A stretch of DNA of 64,000 nt from Bacteroidota bacterium (GTDB lineage: Bacteria; Bacteroidota; Bacteroidia; Bacteroidales; VadinHA17). The notes below the pieces were generated by a model. The model was not told where the DNA came from. It saw nothing but the letters and a program-made list of their open reading frames with translations, and did no database searches. Shown here one piece after another: positions 16,667 to 26,563 of this stretch (position 1 is the stretch's first letter; every line of letters begins with the position of its first letter). The position numbers and the translations under genes are program-made. The stretch lies in the NCBI GenBank assembly GCA_016718875.1, contig JADKBL010000014.1, positions 1 to 64,000 on the forward strand, written 5' to 3'.

Positions 16667-17566
16667 ATGAAGCAGCTTCTTTCGGGTTTGGCACTATTTT
16701 CAATGCTTATAGTTATATCATGTAAGCAGGGACCAAAGGAGAAAGAACCATTCGTTCCTTCATTTTCAACTTACAAAAACAATGCTGATTCGGCTGCCCC
16801 TGCAGAGAAGAATGAGATTTTCTACGGGATTCTTACACCGGTTGAGATATGCGGGATATTCAACAGGCTTGGCGTACCCTACTCCGATGCCACTCTTAAT
16901 CCAACCTCAAACCGCGATCTCTACCTTAGCAACTCAAAAGCTTCAATAAACACAGGCATTTACGGGGTGGATTTCGGTTACCTTAAAATATTCGGCATTG
17001 GACAGGAGATGATTGACTACATGGTCACAATCAGGGAGATGAGTAATAAGCTTGGAATACCCGATCATTTTCTTACTGAGCCAATTAAAAAGATGCAGTC
17101 GGATATGGCGGAGCCCGACACCATTATGAAGCTCATGAATGAAGCTTTCAACAAGATGGAGAACCATCTCCGTACCGGAGGCAGGGAGAGCACTGCCGGG
17201 CTGATGGTCCTTGGCGGATGGGTTGAGGCGATGTATATCTCAACACAGCTGGTATACGATCCCGCCAAACCCGATCCGGAAGTGATTCAGAAGATCGCCG
17301 AACAGAAATACACTCTTACAACGCTTCTCAGTTTCCTTAAGAACTATTACGATGATCCAGTTGTAGTCTACTATACCAAAAAACTAAAATACCTGAAGCA
17401 CTATTTCGATGCCTTCGATATTTACTTCAAAAAAGGTGATCTGGAAATTGACAGGAACAAACAGGTCTTGCGCTCATCAGGCAGCGAAATGACTGTCACT
17501 ATTGAGACACTCAACCAGATCAGAGACTATGTTAGTAAGCTGAGGACGGAGATGGTAACGCCATAA
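16667..17566 (+). CDS. Putative lipoprotein of unknown function
   Basis: The ATG at 16667 starts a 299-residue product with a lipoprotein signal (MKQLLSGLALFSMLIVISCK; Cys at residue 19). The rest looks soluble and helix-rich, with no motif I recognise. Sequences such as YGVDFGYLKIFGIGQEMIDYM and TTLLSFLKNYYDDP are given only as landmarks. It is probably anchored to a membrane facing the periplasm. It lies 111 bases before the macroglobulin gene, but no functional link is evident. Confidence 0.7.
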   Translation: MKQLLSGLALFSMLIVISCKQGPKEKEPFVPSFSTYKNNADSAAPAEKNEIFYGILTPVEICGIFNRLGVPYSDATLNPTSNRDLYLSNSKASINTGIYGVDFGYLKIFGIGQEMIDYMVTIREMSNKLGIPDHFLTEPIKKMQSDMAEPDTIMKLMNEAFNKMENHLRTGGRESTAGLMVLGGWVEAMYISTQLVYDPAKPDPEVIQKIAEQKYTLTTLLSFLKNYYDDPVVVYYTKKLKYLKHYFDAFDIYFKKGDLEIDRNKQVLRSSGSEMTVTIETLNQIRDYVSKLRTEMVTP

Positions 17567-17677
17567 AGGACGCCGGCTTGGCGGCTACGGCGAGGTGAGC
17601 CGATTGCGGGTTGCCGGATGACGGTCTCCTTTTTTTTCGTAAATTAGTTCCGCATTGTGAAATCAATATTCCCGGTT

Positions 17678-20600
17678 ATGAAATACCTGAAAATCATTGC
17701 TGTTTTTCTGTTAATCCTTGTTGTTGCTTCATGCGGAAAAAAGGAGAAAAAATTACCACAGGCCCTTAAAAAACTTACACACCAGGAGGTTCCTGCTCCT
17801 ATTCCCGTCGATAAGGGTTTTTCACAATTTATAGAGGGATACACTTCCGGAATAGTTTCTGCAAACGCCTCAATTGAGATCAGGTTCACCCCTGAATTTG
17901 CTGCAACAGCAAATAAAAATGCTACCCAGTTGTTTTCCTTCGACCCTAATATCAAGGGAAAAACAGAATGGAAAAATGAGACCACGCTTATACTTACTCC
18001 TGCCCGGCCTCTTGACGCCGGAAAAATATATACAGGTACTCTTGCGATAGGGAAGCTGGCAGTGATCGATGAAAGATTTAAATTATTTCCTTTAAGGATA
18101 CAGGTTCTCCGAAAGGATTTCAGGGTAATAACAGGTGTCCTTGAATGTGACCCGGAGAAAGAAAACAGCTATATACTTCAAGGCGAGATTGCCGCATCAG
18201 ATTTTATTGATCCATCGGAAACAGAGAAATTTATTGAGGCTAAACTCGGAAAAAAGAAGCTCGGAATTACATGGGATCACTCCGATAACCTGCTCCATAA
18301 GTTCACAATTAATGGTATTATCAGGGAGGTCAAAGAACAGTTCCTGACAATTGAATGGGATGGATCAAAAGGCGGTATAAATCAGGCCGGATCAAAATCT
18401 GTTATTGTACCACCAACAGATTATTTCGATGTAATTGATATTGTAAAGTATCCCGGAGCCAGTCCCAGAATAGATGTCGTCTTTTCCGATCCTGTTGATG
18501 CCTTACAGGACCTGAACGGACTTGTTCATTTATATCCATGGAAAGAAGTTAAGACAAGCGTTCAGTCAAACATCATCACCCTTTATCCATCGGATGACCT
18601 TACCGGAGAACTTACACTTAATATTGAATCCTCAGTAAAAAACAACAAAGGGATATTATTAGGGGAACCTTTTCAGAGAGTCCTCGACTTTACCCAGGTT
18701 CCTCCGGGGATAATGATAGAAGGCAAAGGGGCAATCCTGCCTTCATCACAAAACCTGATCCTGCCATTTAAAGCAGCCAACCTCAGGGCTGTTGACCTGA
18801 AGATCATCAGGATTTTTGAAAATAACCTGCCATATTTCCTGCAGGAGAACGACATTGACCAGGGGTACTCCGTAAAGCGCTTCGGACGACCTGTCTATTC
18901 GGGAAGATTTGATCTTATCTCAGGATCCGGGACAAATACCGGCACCTGGAATCTTTATACAATCAATCTTGCTGACTATATAAATGTTGAACCAGGGGTT
19001 CTTTACAAGGTCGTATTAAGCATGAGGAAGTCTTATTCCCTTTATCCCTGCAAAGAGAGCGAGGAGAAGAGCAATTATGAAGAACTTCTTGATATCTCCG
19101 AGCAGCAGTCGAAAGAATTCTGGGATGACCCTGATAACTACTATGAAGACAATAATGATAATGTCTACTATTCTTACGGATTTTCATGGGAGGATCGTGA
19201 TGACCCCTGCAAGGATGCATATTTCAGTCCCGATAAAAAGGTAACAAGAAACATTCTCGCCTCTAACTTCGGCATCATAGCAAAGAAGGGAGCCGATAAT
19301 GTTTTGCATGTAATGGTAAATGACCTGCTAACAGCGCTTCCGGTAAATGAGGCTGCTATAGATGTCTATGATTACCAGCTTCAGCTGATCACATCCGGCA
19401 ATACCAGCCCCGAAGGCTCCGTTGCAATTCCCTGTGAGAGGAAACCTTTCCTCATCATTGCCAAAAAAGATAAAGACCGCAATTACCTGAAAGTAAATGA
19501 CGGATCATCACTCTCACTCAGCTCATTTGACGTAACAGGAACAGCTCCTGAAAATGGCATCAAGGCATTTGTTTACGGGGAAAGGGATGTGTGGAGACCC
19601 GGAGATTCTATATTCCTTTCAATATTTATCAAGGAGATGAAAAAGGATCTGCCTTCAGGACATCCTGTTCAGTTCGAGCTTGTCAATCCCCAGGGACAGA
19701 AAGTTGATAACCAGGTTCAGATGGCAGAAGGAAAGAATCTCCTGGTTTTTTCCACAAAAACTTCACTGGATGCAGCAACAGGTAATTATACCGCAAATTT
19801 CAGGATAGGCGGAGCAACATTTACAAAACGGGTAAGGGTTGAAACGATCAAGCCCAACAGGCTCAAAATAAATCTCGCCTTCGACGGCAATATACTCGGC
19901 GGATCAAAACAGTCATCAAGGGGAACTCTGAATGTTAAATGGCTGAACGGATCTGTTGCCAGAAACCTGAAATCGTCAGTTGACTATATTCTTAAAAAGA
20001 CAACCACAGTATTTGACAAGTACAAACAATACAATTTCGATGATCCCGTAAGCGAATTCTATGCTGAAACGGTAAACATCTACAATAATGAGATTGACGG
20101 AAATGGAAATGCTTCCCTTAACTTTAATCCTGGTAGCGATATGGTTGCCCCGGGAATGCTCAATGTCGTATTTACTGCAAAGGTTTCTGAAAAGGGAGGC
20201 GATGAGAGCATAACCCAGGCTACATACAAATATGCACCTTACAGTGTCTTTGCGGGAATCAGCCTTCCCGGACTTCAGGGAAAGAGCAGGATGCTCTACA
20301 CCGATGAGGACAATGTTGTTAAAATTGTAACAGTAGATGAAGAAGGAAATCCGGTGAGGTCGGAGGTTGAGATCAACATCTACAAGATCTCGTACAGATG
20401 GTGGTGGGAATCGAATGAAGAGGATCTCGGCTATTACATTTCAAACAATGTCTATAAGCCGGTAATCAGCGAAAAAATCACTACAAAGAACGGGGAAAGC
20501 TCATTTGACTTCAGGATCGGCAAAAATGACTGGGGAAGATACCTTATCAGAGTAACGACTGCAGAAGGTCATTCCACAGGAAAAATACTTCTTATTGACT

Positions 20601-23251
20601 GGCCCTGGGAATATGGTATGAAAGGCAACACCGAGGGAGCAACACTTCTTGCAATAAATACAGATAAAGAGAAATATGCTCCGGGTGATGAGATAAAAAT
20701 CTCATTCCCATCCCCTGAAAACGCCAGGGCAATTATCACCCTTGAAAATGCCACAGGTGTTCTTGAGGAGATAAGGACAGCAACCGAAAAAGGAAATACA
20801 GTTGTAAAATTCCCAGCTAAACCGGAGATGGCGCCCAATATCTATGCCTATGTAACAGTGATACAGCCTCATGCCCAGACTGTGAATGACATGCCTGTCA
20901 GGCTCTATGGGGTTGTTCCCTTGATGGTAGAGGATCCTGATACCAGGCTGCTGCCGGAAATTGAGATGAGTGATGAACTACGATCCCAGAAACCATTCAT
21001 GGTCAAAGTCAGCGAGACCAACAAAAAGGCAATGAACTATACTCTGGCAGTTGTTGATGAAGGCCTGCTCGATATCACCGGTTTCAGGACACCCGACCCT
21101 TGGAAATACTTCTTTGCGCGTGAAGCGCTCGGAGTAATGACCTGGGACCTCTACGACCTTGTACTTGGTTCGTACGGTGGAACCCTCGACAGACTTTTTG
21201 CCGTAGGTGGAGACGAAGCCCTGATTGACAGGTCTGCAGGCAAGGCACAGCGATTTGTGCCTGCAGTCAGGTTCATGGGACCATTCCATCTTGAACCCGG
21301 AAAAACTAATACACACCCTGTTGTTCTTCCTCAGTACACCGGATCGGTAAAAACGATGGTTATTGCCGGAAGTGATAATGCTTTTGGTTTTGCTGAAAAA
21401 TCTTCCTTTGTAAAGGATCCTCTTATGTTACTGGCAACAGCCCCTAGAACAATCAGTCCGGGTGATAAAGTGGCCCTTCCTCTTACATTCTTCATACAGA
21501 AAGAGGGAATTAAAGAAATTAAGGTTACAGCCTCCTCGAATGAGCTTGTGAGCTTTAGCGGGAAGACAAAGGATATTTCAGTAACAGGAACTGAAGAGGA
21601 GAGCGAATTATACTTTACTGCCGGAGAAAAAACCGGGATTGCAAGGATAAACATAACTGCTGAAGGAGGAGGAGAAACAGCAACTTATGCTATGGAAATA
21701 GAAGTGAGAAGTCCCAATCCTCCTGAGGTTCGTTCTGAACTGAAAATTATACGGCCGGGTGAAAAATGGGAAACCAAATTCAGGCCCTTCGGCATTGAAG
21801 GAACAAGTTCGGCAAATCTTTCAGTTTCATCCCTGCCTTCAATCAATCTTGAAAAAAGACTCGATTATCTTGTCAGTTATCCCCATGGCTGTTCGGAACA
21901 GATCACCTCGGCTGCCTTCCCTCAGCTCTGGATAAAAGAGATATCAGGAGGAGATGCAAATATGGTTAAGAAGGCATCGGTGAATGTCGTAAAAGCAATC
22001 GATGAGATTGTCTCAAGGCAGATGGTAAATGGTGGAATTGCCTTATGGCCGGGAGCAAATCAGCCCGATAACTGGGTAACCTCCTATGCCGGACACTTTA
22101 TGTTTGAGGCAGAGCGTAAGGGTTACAGCATTCCGTCAGGTTTCAGGCAGAAATGGATCTCCTACCAGAAGGCAAGGAGCCTTGACTGGAGATATGATCC
22201 GAAATTCAGGCAGACATCAAACGACCAGGCTTACAGGCTGTTCACACTCGCTCTTGCAGGTCAGTCTGAAAAGCCGGCAATGAACAGGCTCAGGGAAACC
22301 GAGGGCATCCCCGACCTCTCACGATGGTTTCTTGCTGCAGCATTTGCCACTACCGGTCGCCGCGAAATTGCCGATATTCTCCTTGATATGAGAAATCTCT
22401 CAATTGTACCGGAATTCCAGGATTTCTATTACGGTAGCGATATCAGGGATAAGGCTGTGATACTTTATACACTTACACTTCTGAATAAAAATGAAGAGGC
22501 ACTGCCCCTCCTAAAAGAGATCTGTGATAATCTCAGCACCGACTCATGGTATAGTACCCAGTCAGTTGCCTGGGGATTATTCTCATATATGAAATGGGCG
22601 GAAAAGATGTCATCAGGTTCAAATACGCCAGCCATTCTGAATACTGTAATTAACGGAGGGAAAAACGATCTGACAATTCAGCCCGGGAAAATGTGGTCGG
22701 CCGATCTTAAAATCAAACAGGGAGATAATTCACTTGCAGTTGAAAACAAATCAGGCGATCCTGTTTATGTAACTCTTACAATGAAGGGGATCCCATTGTT
22801 ATCGGATCAGGTGAAGTCGGAAAAAGGGATGACAATGAAGGTTGATTATGTAACAACCGATCTGAGACCGGTTGATCCTAAAAACCTTAAACAGGGCTCA
22901 GATTTTATGATGGTTGTAAAAGTCACAAATACTTCATTCACAAAAGTTGATAACATTGCCCTTGCATGCATGGTTCCTTCGGGCTGGGAGATACAGAATA
23001 CCCGTCTGTTTGAAACTGTCACAGGTATAAAGGAGAGCAGCTATGATTACCGTGATTTCAGGGATGACAGGGTAAATACTTATTTCTCCCTTCAGAGAGG
23101 CGAAACAAAGAGTTTTGTGATGGTGCTTACCGCAGCCTACAAGGGTGAATACAGGCAACCTTCAGTATGGTGTGAAGCAATGTACAATGCAGGTTATTAC
23201 TCAAGGCAACCCGGAAATACAGTAACTGTTGCAGGAGATAATATTGAATAG
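17678..23251 (+). CDS. Bacterial alpha-2-macroglobulin family lipoprotein
   Basis: The 1857-residue protein starts with a lipoprotein signal (MKYLKIIAVFLLILVVASCGKK, Cys19). It contains the bacterial macroglobulin MG domains (GENGIKAFVYGERDVWRPGDSIFLSIFI is the macroglobulin MG2-like landmark). The thioester motif GCSEQ has its Cys at residue 1405 and Gln at 1408. Such proteins sit in the periplasm and are thought to trap attacking proteases covalently. The next gene encodes PBP1C, the classical partner that repairs the wall after such attack. The ATG at 17678 is chosen because it gives the signal sequence directly; an upstream GTG at 17657 is also open. The long intact frame shows good sequence quality here. 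Confidence 0.93.
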   Translation: MKYLKIIAVFLLILVVASCGKKEKKLPQALKKLTHQEVPAPIPVDKGFSQFIEGYTSGIVSANASIEIRFTPEFAATANKNATQLFSFDPNIKGKTEWKNETTLILTPARPLDAGKIYTGTLAIGKLAVIDERFKLFPLRIQVLRKDFRVITGVLECDPEKENSYILQGEIAASDFIDPSETEKFIEAKLGKKKLGITWDHSDNLLHKFTINGIIREVKEQFLTIEWDGSKGGINQAGSKSVIVPPTDYFDVIDIVKYPGASPRIDVVFSDPVDALQDLNGLVHLYPWKEVKTSVQSNIITLYPSDDLTGELTLNIESSVKNNKGILLGEPFQRVLDFTQVPPGIMIEGKGAILPSSQNLILPFKAANLRAVDLKIIRIFENNLPYFLQENDIDQGYSVKRFGRPVYSGRFDLISGSGTNTGTWNLYTINLADYINVEPGVLYKVVLSMRKSYSLYPCKESEEKSNYEELLDISEQQSKEFWDDPDNYYEDNNDNVYYSYGFSWEDRDDPCKDAYFSPDKKVTRNILASNFGIIAKKGADNVLHVMVNDLLTALPVNEAAIDVYDYQLQLITSGNTSPEGSVAIPCERKPFLIIAKKDKDRNYLKVNDGSSLSLSSFDVTGTAPENGIKAFVYGERDVWRPGDSIFLSIFIKEMKKDLPSGHPVQFELVNPQGQKVDNQVQMAEGKNLLVFSTKTSLDAATGNYTANFRIGGATFTKRVRVETIKPNRLKINLAFDGNILGGSKQSSRGTLNVKWLNGSVARNLKSSVDYILKKTTTVFDKYKQYNFDDPVSEFYAETVNIYNNEIDGNGNASLNFNPGSDMVAPGMLNVVFTAKVSEKGGDESITQATYKYAPYSVFAGISLPGLQGKSRMLYTDEDNVVKIVTVDEEGNPVRSEVEINIYKISYRWWWESNEEDLGYYISNNVYKPVISEKITTKNGESSFDFRIGKNDWGRYLIRVTTAEGHSTGKILLIDWPWEYGMKGNTEGATLLAINTDKEKYAPGDEIKISFPSPENARAIITLENATGVLEEIRTATEKGNTVVKFPAKPEMAPNIYAYVTVIQPHAQTVNDMPVRLYGVVPLMVEDPDTRLLPEIEMSDELRSQKPFMVKVSETNKKAMNYTLAVVDEGLLDITGFRTPDPWKYFFAREALGVMTWDLYDLVLGSYGGTLDRLFAVGGDEALIDRSAGKAQRFVPAVRFMGPFHLEPGKTNTHPVVLPQYTGSVKTMVIAGSDNAFGFAEKSSFVKDPLMLLATAPRTISPGDKVALPLTFFIQKEGIKEIKVTASSNELVSFSGKTKDISVTGTEEESELYFTAGEKTGIARINITAEGGGETATYAMEIEVRSPNPPEVRSELKIIRPGEKWETKFRPFGIEGTSSANLSVSSLPSINLEKRLDYLVSYPHGCSEQITSAAFPQLWIKEISGGDANMVKKASVNVVKAIDEIVSRQMVNGGIALWPGANQPDNWVTSYAGHFMFEAERKGYSIPSGFRQKWISYQKARSLDWRYDPKFRQTSNDQAYRLFTLALAGQSEKPAMNRLRETEGIPDLSRWFLAAAFATTGRREIADILLDMRNLSIVPEFQDFYYGSDIRDKAVILYTLTLLNKNEEALPLLKEICDNLSTDSWYSTQSVAWGLFSYMKWAEKMSSGSNTPAILNTVINGGKNDLTIQPGKMWSADLKIKQGDNSLAVENKSGDPVYVTLTMKGIPLLSDQVKSEKGMTMKVDYVTTDLRPVDPKNLKQGSDFMMVVKVTNTSFTKVDNIALACMVPSGWEIQNTRLFETVTGIKESSYDYRDFRDDRVNTYFSLQRGETKSFVMVLTAAYKGEYRQPSVWCEAMYNAGYYSRQPGNTVTVAGDNIE

Positions 23252-25637
23252 TAAAATCATAAAAGTAATTATTGCAGCCGGAGTGTTGATCACTCCGGTT
23301 TTGCTATCTCCCATGCCCCGTTTCAACCCGCCGCTTGCAACAGTGGCAGAGGCATCAGACGGCACCCTGCTTGGTGCAAGGATAGCAGATGACGGACAAT
23401 GGAGATTCCCCCCTTCCGGTGAGGTTCCGGAAAAATTTGAAAAAGCCCTTCTGACTTATGAAGACAGATGGTTCCGGTATCATCCGGGTGTAAATCCGGT
23501 TGCAGTATTCAGGGCCATGGCAGATAATTTAAAGGCCGGAGAAATTGTAAGAGGAGGCAGTACAATCACAATGCAGGTAGCAAGGCTTTCACAGGTAAAC
23601 ACCAGCAGAACATACTCTGCAAAAATGAGTGAAATGCTTTCATCACTGAAGCTGGAACTCTTCAGGTCAAAGAAGAAAATCCTTCTCATGTATGCAGACA
23701 ATGCGCCATTCGGAGGAAATACTGTAGGACTGGAAGCCGCATCCTGGAGATATACCGGTAAGCCATCTTCTTCACTGTCATGGGCTGAGGCTGCTGCTCT
23801 TGCCGTATTACCCAATTCACCTTCACTCATCTACCCCGGAAAAAACCAGGAACAGCTGAAGTTTAAAAGAGACAGGCTTCTCAAAAAGCTTTATGAACTC
23901 AATTATGTAGATTCCCTTACACTCGTACTGGCCCTTGATGAACCGCTTCCAGGCGAACCAAAACCAATGCCTGCAAGGGCTCCTCATCTTACCGATTGGC
24001 TATATATCAACAAAAGGGGCCAGACTATAAGGACAACAATTGACCATGAACTCCAGGAAAGAGCTACCGAAATTCTAAACAGTCACCAGAAAAAGCTTGA
24101 AGAAAATAATATTTTCAATTCAGCCTGTATCATAGTTGAAGTAGTGACAGGAAATGTCGTTGTGTATGTCGGTAACAGTACCCTTTCGGAAACGAGGCTT
24201 CACGGGGGAGATGTAGATATTATCCGGTCAACAAGAAGCACAGGCAGTATCCTTAAGCCCTTTTTATATGCCGGCATGCAGCAATCGGGCGATCTTCTTC
24301 CCAACAGCCTTGTAGCCGATATCCCAACCAGATTTCAGGGATTTACTCCCGAAAACTTCGATATGAGCTACAGCGGAGCAGTAGCTGCAAGCTCAGCCTT
24401 GTCACAATCGCTGAATATACCAGCTGTAAGAATGCTTCAGCAATACAATACTGACCGGTTCCTGAATCTGCTCCGGAGAACAGGACTCACAACATTTAAC
24501 AAGCCTGCCGATCATTACGGCTTATCTCTTATCCTGGGTGGTGGTGAAACAACTCTCTGGGAACTCACAGGTGCCTATGCTTCTCTCTCAAGGGTCCTCA
24601 ACAACTTTAACAGACATAGAAAATACTACAGGGAAGATTTTCATGAACCAATAATATTTGCAGACGGTAAGACCGAAGAAGATAAACACGAAGATGCGGA
24701 ACCTCCATATACTGCATCGGCAATATGGCTTACCTATGAAGCGCTTCAGAAAGTTAACAGGCCGGAAAGTGAGACAGGCTGGCAGTATTTTTCATCAGGT
24801 GCGCGACTGGCATGGAAGACCGGGACAAGTTTTGGCTTCCGCGACGGATGGGCAGTGGGCACAACACCCGGCTATGTTACAGGTGTTTGGACAGGCAATG
24901 CAGATGGAGAGGGCAGGCCCGGACTCACCGGGATTACAGCTGCTGCTCCTTTGCTTTTTGAACTTTCCGGACTTACCAATTCTGAGGGTTGGTTTGAGGT
25001 TCCCCGTGAAGAGATGACAAATATTACAGTATGCAGCCTGAGTGGTTACAGAGCTGGTCCTGATTGTCCTGAAACCGTTGAAACTTTAGTTTGTACAACC
25101 GGACTAAGAAGCGAATCATGTCCTTATCATCATATTGTTCATCTTAATAATACCCGCACCATGCAGGTATCATCAGAGTGTTATGATCCAGGAGAGATTG
25201 TAAACGAATCATGGTTTATCCTTACGCCTGCAATGGAGTATTTCTACAGGCAGAAACATACAGGATACATGGTACTTCCACCTTTTGCTCCAGGGTGCAA
25301 TTCAGACAAATCAATACCGGTTATGGAGTTCATCTATCCCTCACCAGGAGTTAAAATTTTTATTCCCCGTGACCAGGAGGGCAATCTGACAAGGATAATC
25401 CCGGAGGTTGCACATCGTATCCCTTCCCGTAAGATCTTCTGGCACCTTGATGATTCTTATATTGCCACAACAAGGTATCTGCATCATATTGAAATAGTTG
25501 CAGGCACTGGCAATCATACACTTACAGCGGTTGATGAAGACGGAAATTCAATCAAATGCGGGTTTGAGGTTGTAATAAACCGTAGCGGGCTTGCCCAGTG
25601 GGGGGCGGGGGGGGGGGGGGGCTCTTCTTGGCGGTGA
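23244..25637 (+). CDS. pbpC: Penicillin-binding protein 1C
   Basis: This is a bifunctional murein polymerase. Numbering from the TTG at 23229, the transglycosylase shows EDRWFRYHPGVNP from residue 78 and RGGSTITMQVARL. The transpeptidase shows SILK with Ser at about 340, SQSLN, and KTGTS at 530. A BiPBP_C domain closes the protein (EFIYPSPGVKIFIPRD). An N-terminal helix anchors it in the inner membrane. The start is uncertain: TTG at 23244 overlaps the macroglobulin gene by 8 bases, and TTG at 23229 is also in frame. The end is odd, because the last residues (GAGGGGGSSWR) are read from a G15 run at 25607-25621. Confidence 0.92.
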   Translation: MNSKIIKVIIAAGVLITPVLLSPMPRFNPPLATVAEASDGTLLGARIADDGQWRFPPSGEVPEKFEKALLTYEDRWFRYHPGVNPVAVFRAMADNLKAGEIVRGGSTITMQVARLSQVNTSRTYSAKMSEMLSSLKLELFRSKKKILLMYADNAPFGGNTVGLEAASWRYTGKPSSSLSWAEAAALAVLPNSPSLIYPGKNQEQLKFKRDRLLKKLYELNYVDSLTLVLALDEPLPGEPKPMPARAPHLTDWLYINKRGQTIRTTIDHELQERATEILNSHQKKLEENNIFNSACIIVEVVTGNVVVYVGNSTLSETRLHGGDVDIIRSTRSTGSILKPFLYAGMQQSGDLLPNSLVADIPTRFQGFTPENFDMSYSGAVAASSALSQSLNIPAVRMLQQYNTDRFLNLLRRTGLTTFNKPADHYGLSLILGGGETTLWELTGAYASLSRVLNNFNRHRKYYREDFHEPIIFADGKTEEDKHEDAEPPYTASAIWLTYEALQKVNRPESETGWQYFSSGARLAWKTGTSFGFRDGWAVGTTPGYVTGVWTGNADGEGRPGLTGITAAAPLLFELSGLTNSEGWFEVPREEMTNITVCSLSGYRAGPDCPETVETLVCTTGLRSESCPYHHIVHLNNTRTMQVSSECYDPGEIVNESWFILTPAMEYFYRQKHTGYMVLPPFAPGCNSDKSIPVMEFIYPSPGVKIFIPRDQEGNLTRIIPEVAHRIPSRKIFWHLDDSYIATTRYLHHIEIVAGTGNHTLTAVDEDGNSIKCGFEVVINRSGLAQWGAGGGGGSSWR
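25607..25621 (+). repeat. G15 homopolymer at the end of pbpC
   Basis: Six G, one C and fifteen G lie in the coding frame, 13 bases before the stop codon. The arrangement (GGGC then a long G run at a 3' gene end) repeats that of the sugar transferase gene at 4928-4950. Confidence 0.95.
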
Positions 25638-25749
25638 GTCTTCACCAAAGCACACAGCGCTGAATTTTTGTTTTAGCGCAAGGAATGCGGAAAATTTTAG
25701 CCCACTTAACCCATTCGAGACCAAATTATACTTACTTTTACTTCAAATT

Positions 25750-26277
25750 ATGAACTACACTGATCCTTCTGAAATATTTCCGGTAGTTGATGAAGAAGGC
25801 AACACCATTGGTGAAGCACCCCGCAGTGTGTGCCATGACGGTAAGAGCATGCTGCTGCATCCTGTTGTACATATACATCTTTTCAATTCAAAAGGAGAAC
25901 TTTTCCTTCAGAAGAGATCATCTAAGAAAGACATTCAGCCCGGAAAATGGGATACCTCTGTTGGCGGTCATATAAGTCCCGGGGAATCTGTTGAATCTGC
26001 CCTCAGAAGAGAAGCTTCAGAGGAGCTTGGACTGGAAGATCTTCAAACCGGTTTCATTGGAAAATACATCTGGAAGTCTGCCCGGGAAAAAGAACTTGTT
26101 TACTCCTATTCGGCGGTTTCGGATAAGCAGCCTTTAATAAATCCCGATGAAATAGAGGAAGGAAAATACTGGAGCCTGGAAGAGATAAAATCAAGTCTTG
26201 GAAAAAATTTGTTTACACCTAACTTTGAGCATGAATTCGAAATACATTTTTTAATCTGGATGAAACAAAATACCTAA
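25750..26277 (+). CDS. Nudix hydrolase (isopentenyl-diphosphate isomerase-like)
   Basis: The 175-residue protein carries a complete Nudix box, GGHISPGESVESALRREASEELGL, at about residues 73-96. The N-terminus (EIFPVVDEEGNTIGEAPRSVCHDG) and VHIHLFNSKGELFLQKRS resemble the YfcD/IDI-like Nudix group. It should cleave a nucleoside-diphosphate-linked substrate, whose identity is open. I use the ATG at 25750; a longer frame reaches back into the poly-G end of pbpC but has no Nudix homology. The next gene starts 1 base after its stop, so they are probably cotranscribed. Confidence 0.88.
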   Translation: MNYTDPSEIFPVVDEEGNTIGEAPRSVCHDGKSMLLHPVVHIHLFNSKGELFLQKRSSKKDIQPGKWDTSVGGHISPGESVESALRREASEELGLEDLQTGFIGKYIWKSAREKELVYSYSAVSDKQPLINPDEIEEGKYWSLEEIKSSLGKNLFTPNFEHEFEIHFLIWMKQNT

Positions 26278-26278
26278 A

Positions 26279-26506
26279 ATGAGTAACCCTGTTAAAATAC
26301 TGGCCCTTGACAATGAGTTCCAGGCTATGCTTCTTGATGATATTCTGAAAGAAAGAGGTATCCCACATATTATGAAATCGTACCACGATTCAGCATATGA
26401 CGGACTCTGGCAGACTCAGTCGAGCTGGGGACATGTTGATGCTCCCGAAGAGTACCGTGATGAAATATTGGAAATATTTAACAATATGTCTCAGGAATCG
26501 GAGTAA
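26279..26506 (+). CDS. Small DUF2007-like protein
   Basis: This 75-residue acidic protein resembles small signal-transducing-protein-like (DUF2007) domains. Its opening, VKILALDNEFQAMLLDDILKERGIPHIM, is the alpha/beta part that recalls ferredoxin-like folds. A Trp-rich loop follows. No catalytic residues are evident and the function is unknown. It starts 1 base after the Nudix gene. Confidence 0.65.
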   Translation: MSNPVKILALDNEFQAMLLDDILKERGIPHIMKSYHDSAYDGLWQTQSSWGHVDAPEEYRDEILEIFNNMSQESE

Positions 26507-26536
26507 ATGATTGTTATTTGGTATTACTAAACTTCA

Positions 26537-26544
26537 TATATTTG
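26537..26544 (+). promoter_or_regulatory. Bacteroidota promoter before the PAP2-like gene
   Basis: TATATTTG matches TAnnTTTG and lies 19 bases before the ATG at 26564. Confidence 0.6.
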
Positions 26545-26563
26545 TCGGGCAAAATAAAAAGTT

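Noticed and set aside
25591..25749. N-terminal extension of the Nudix protein reaching back into pbpC
   Set aside because: It is translated from the poly-G tract and gives no homology; the ATG at 25750 starts the conserved part.
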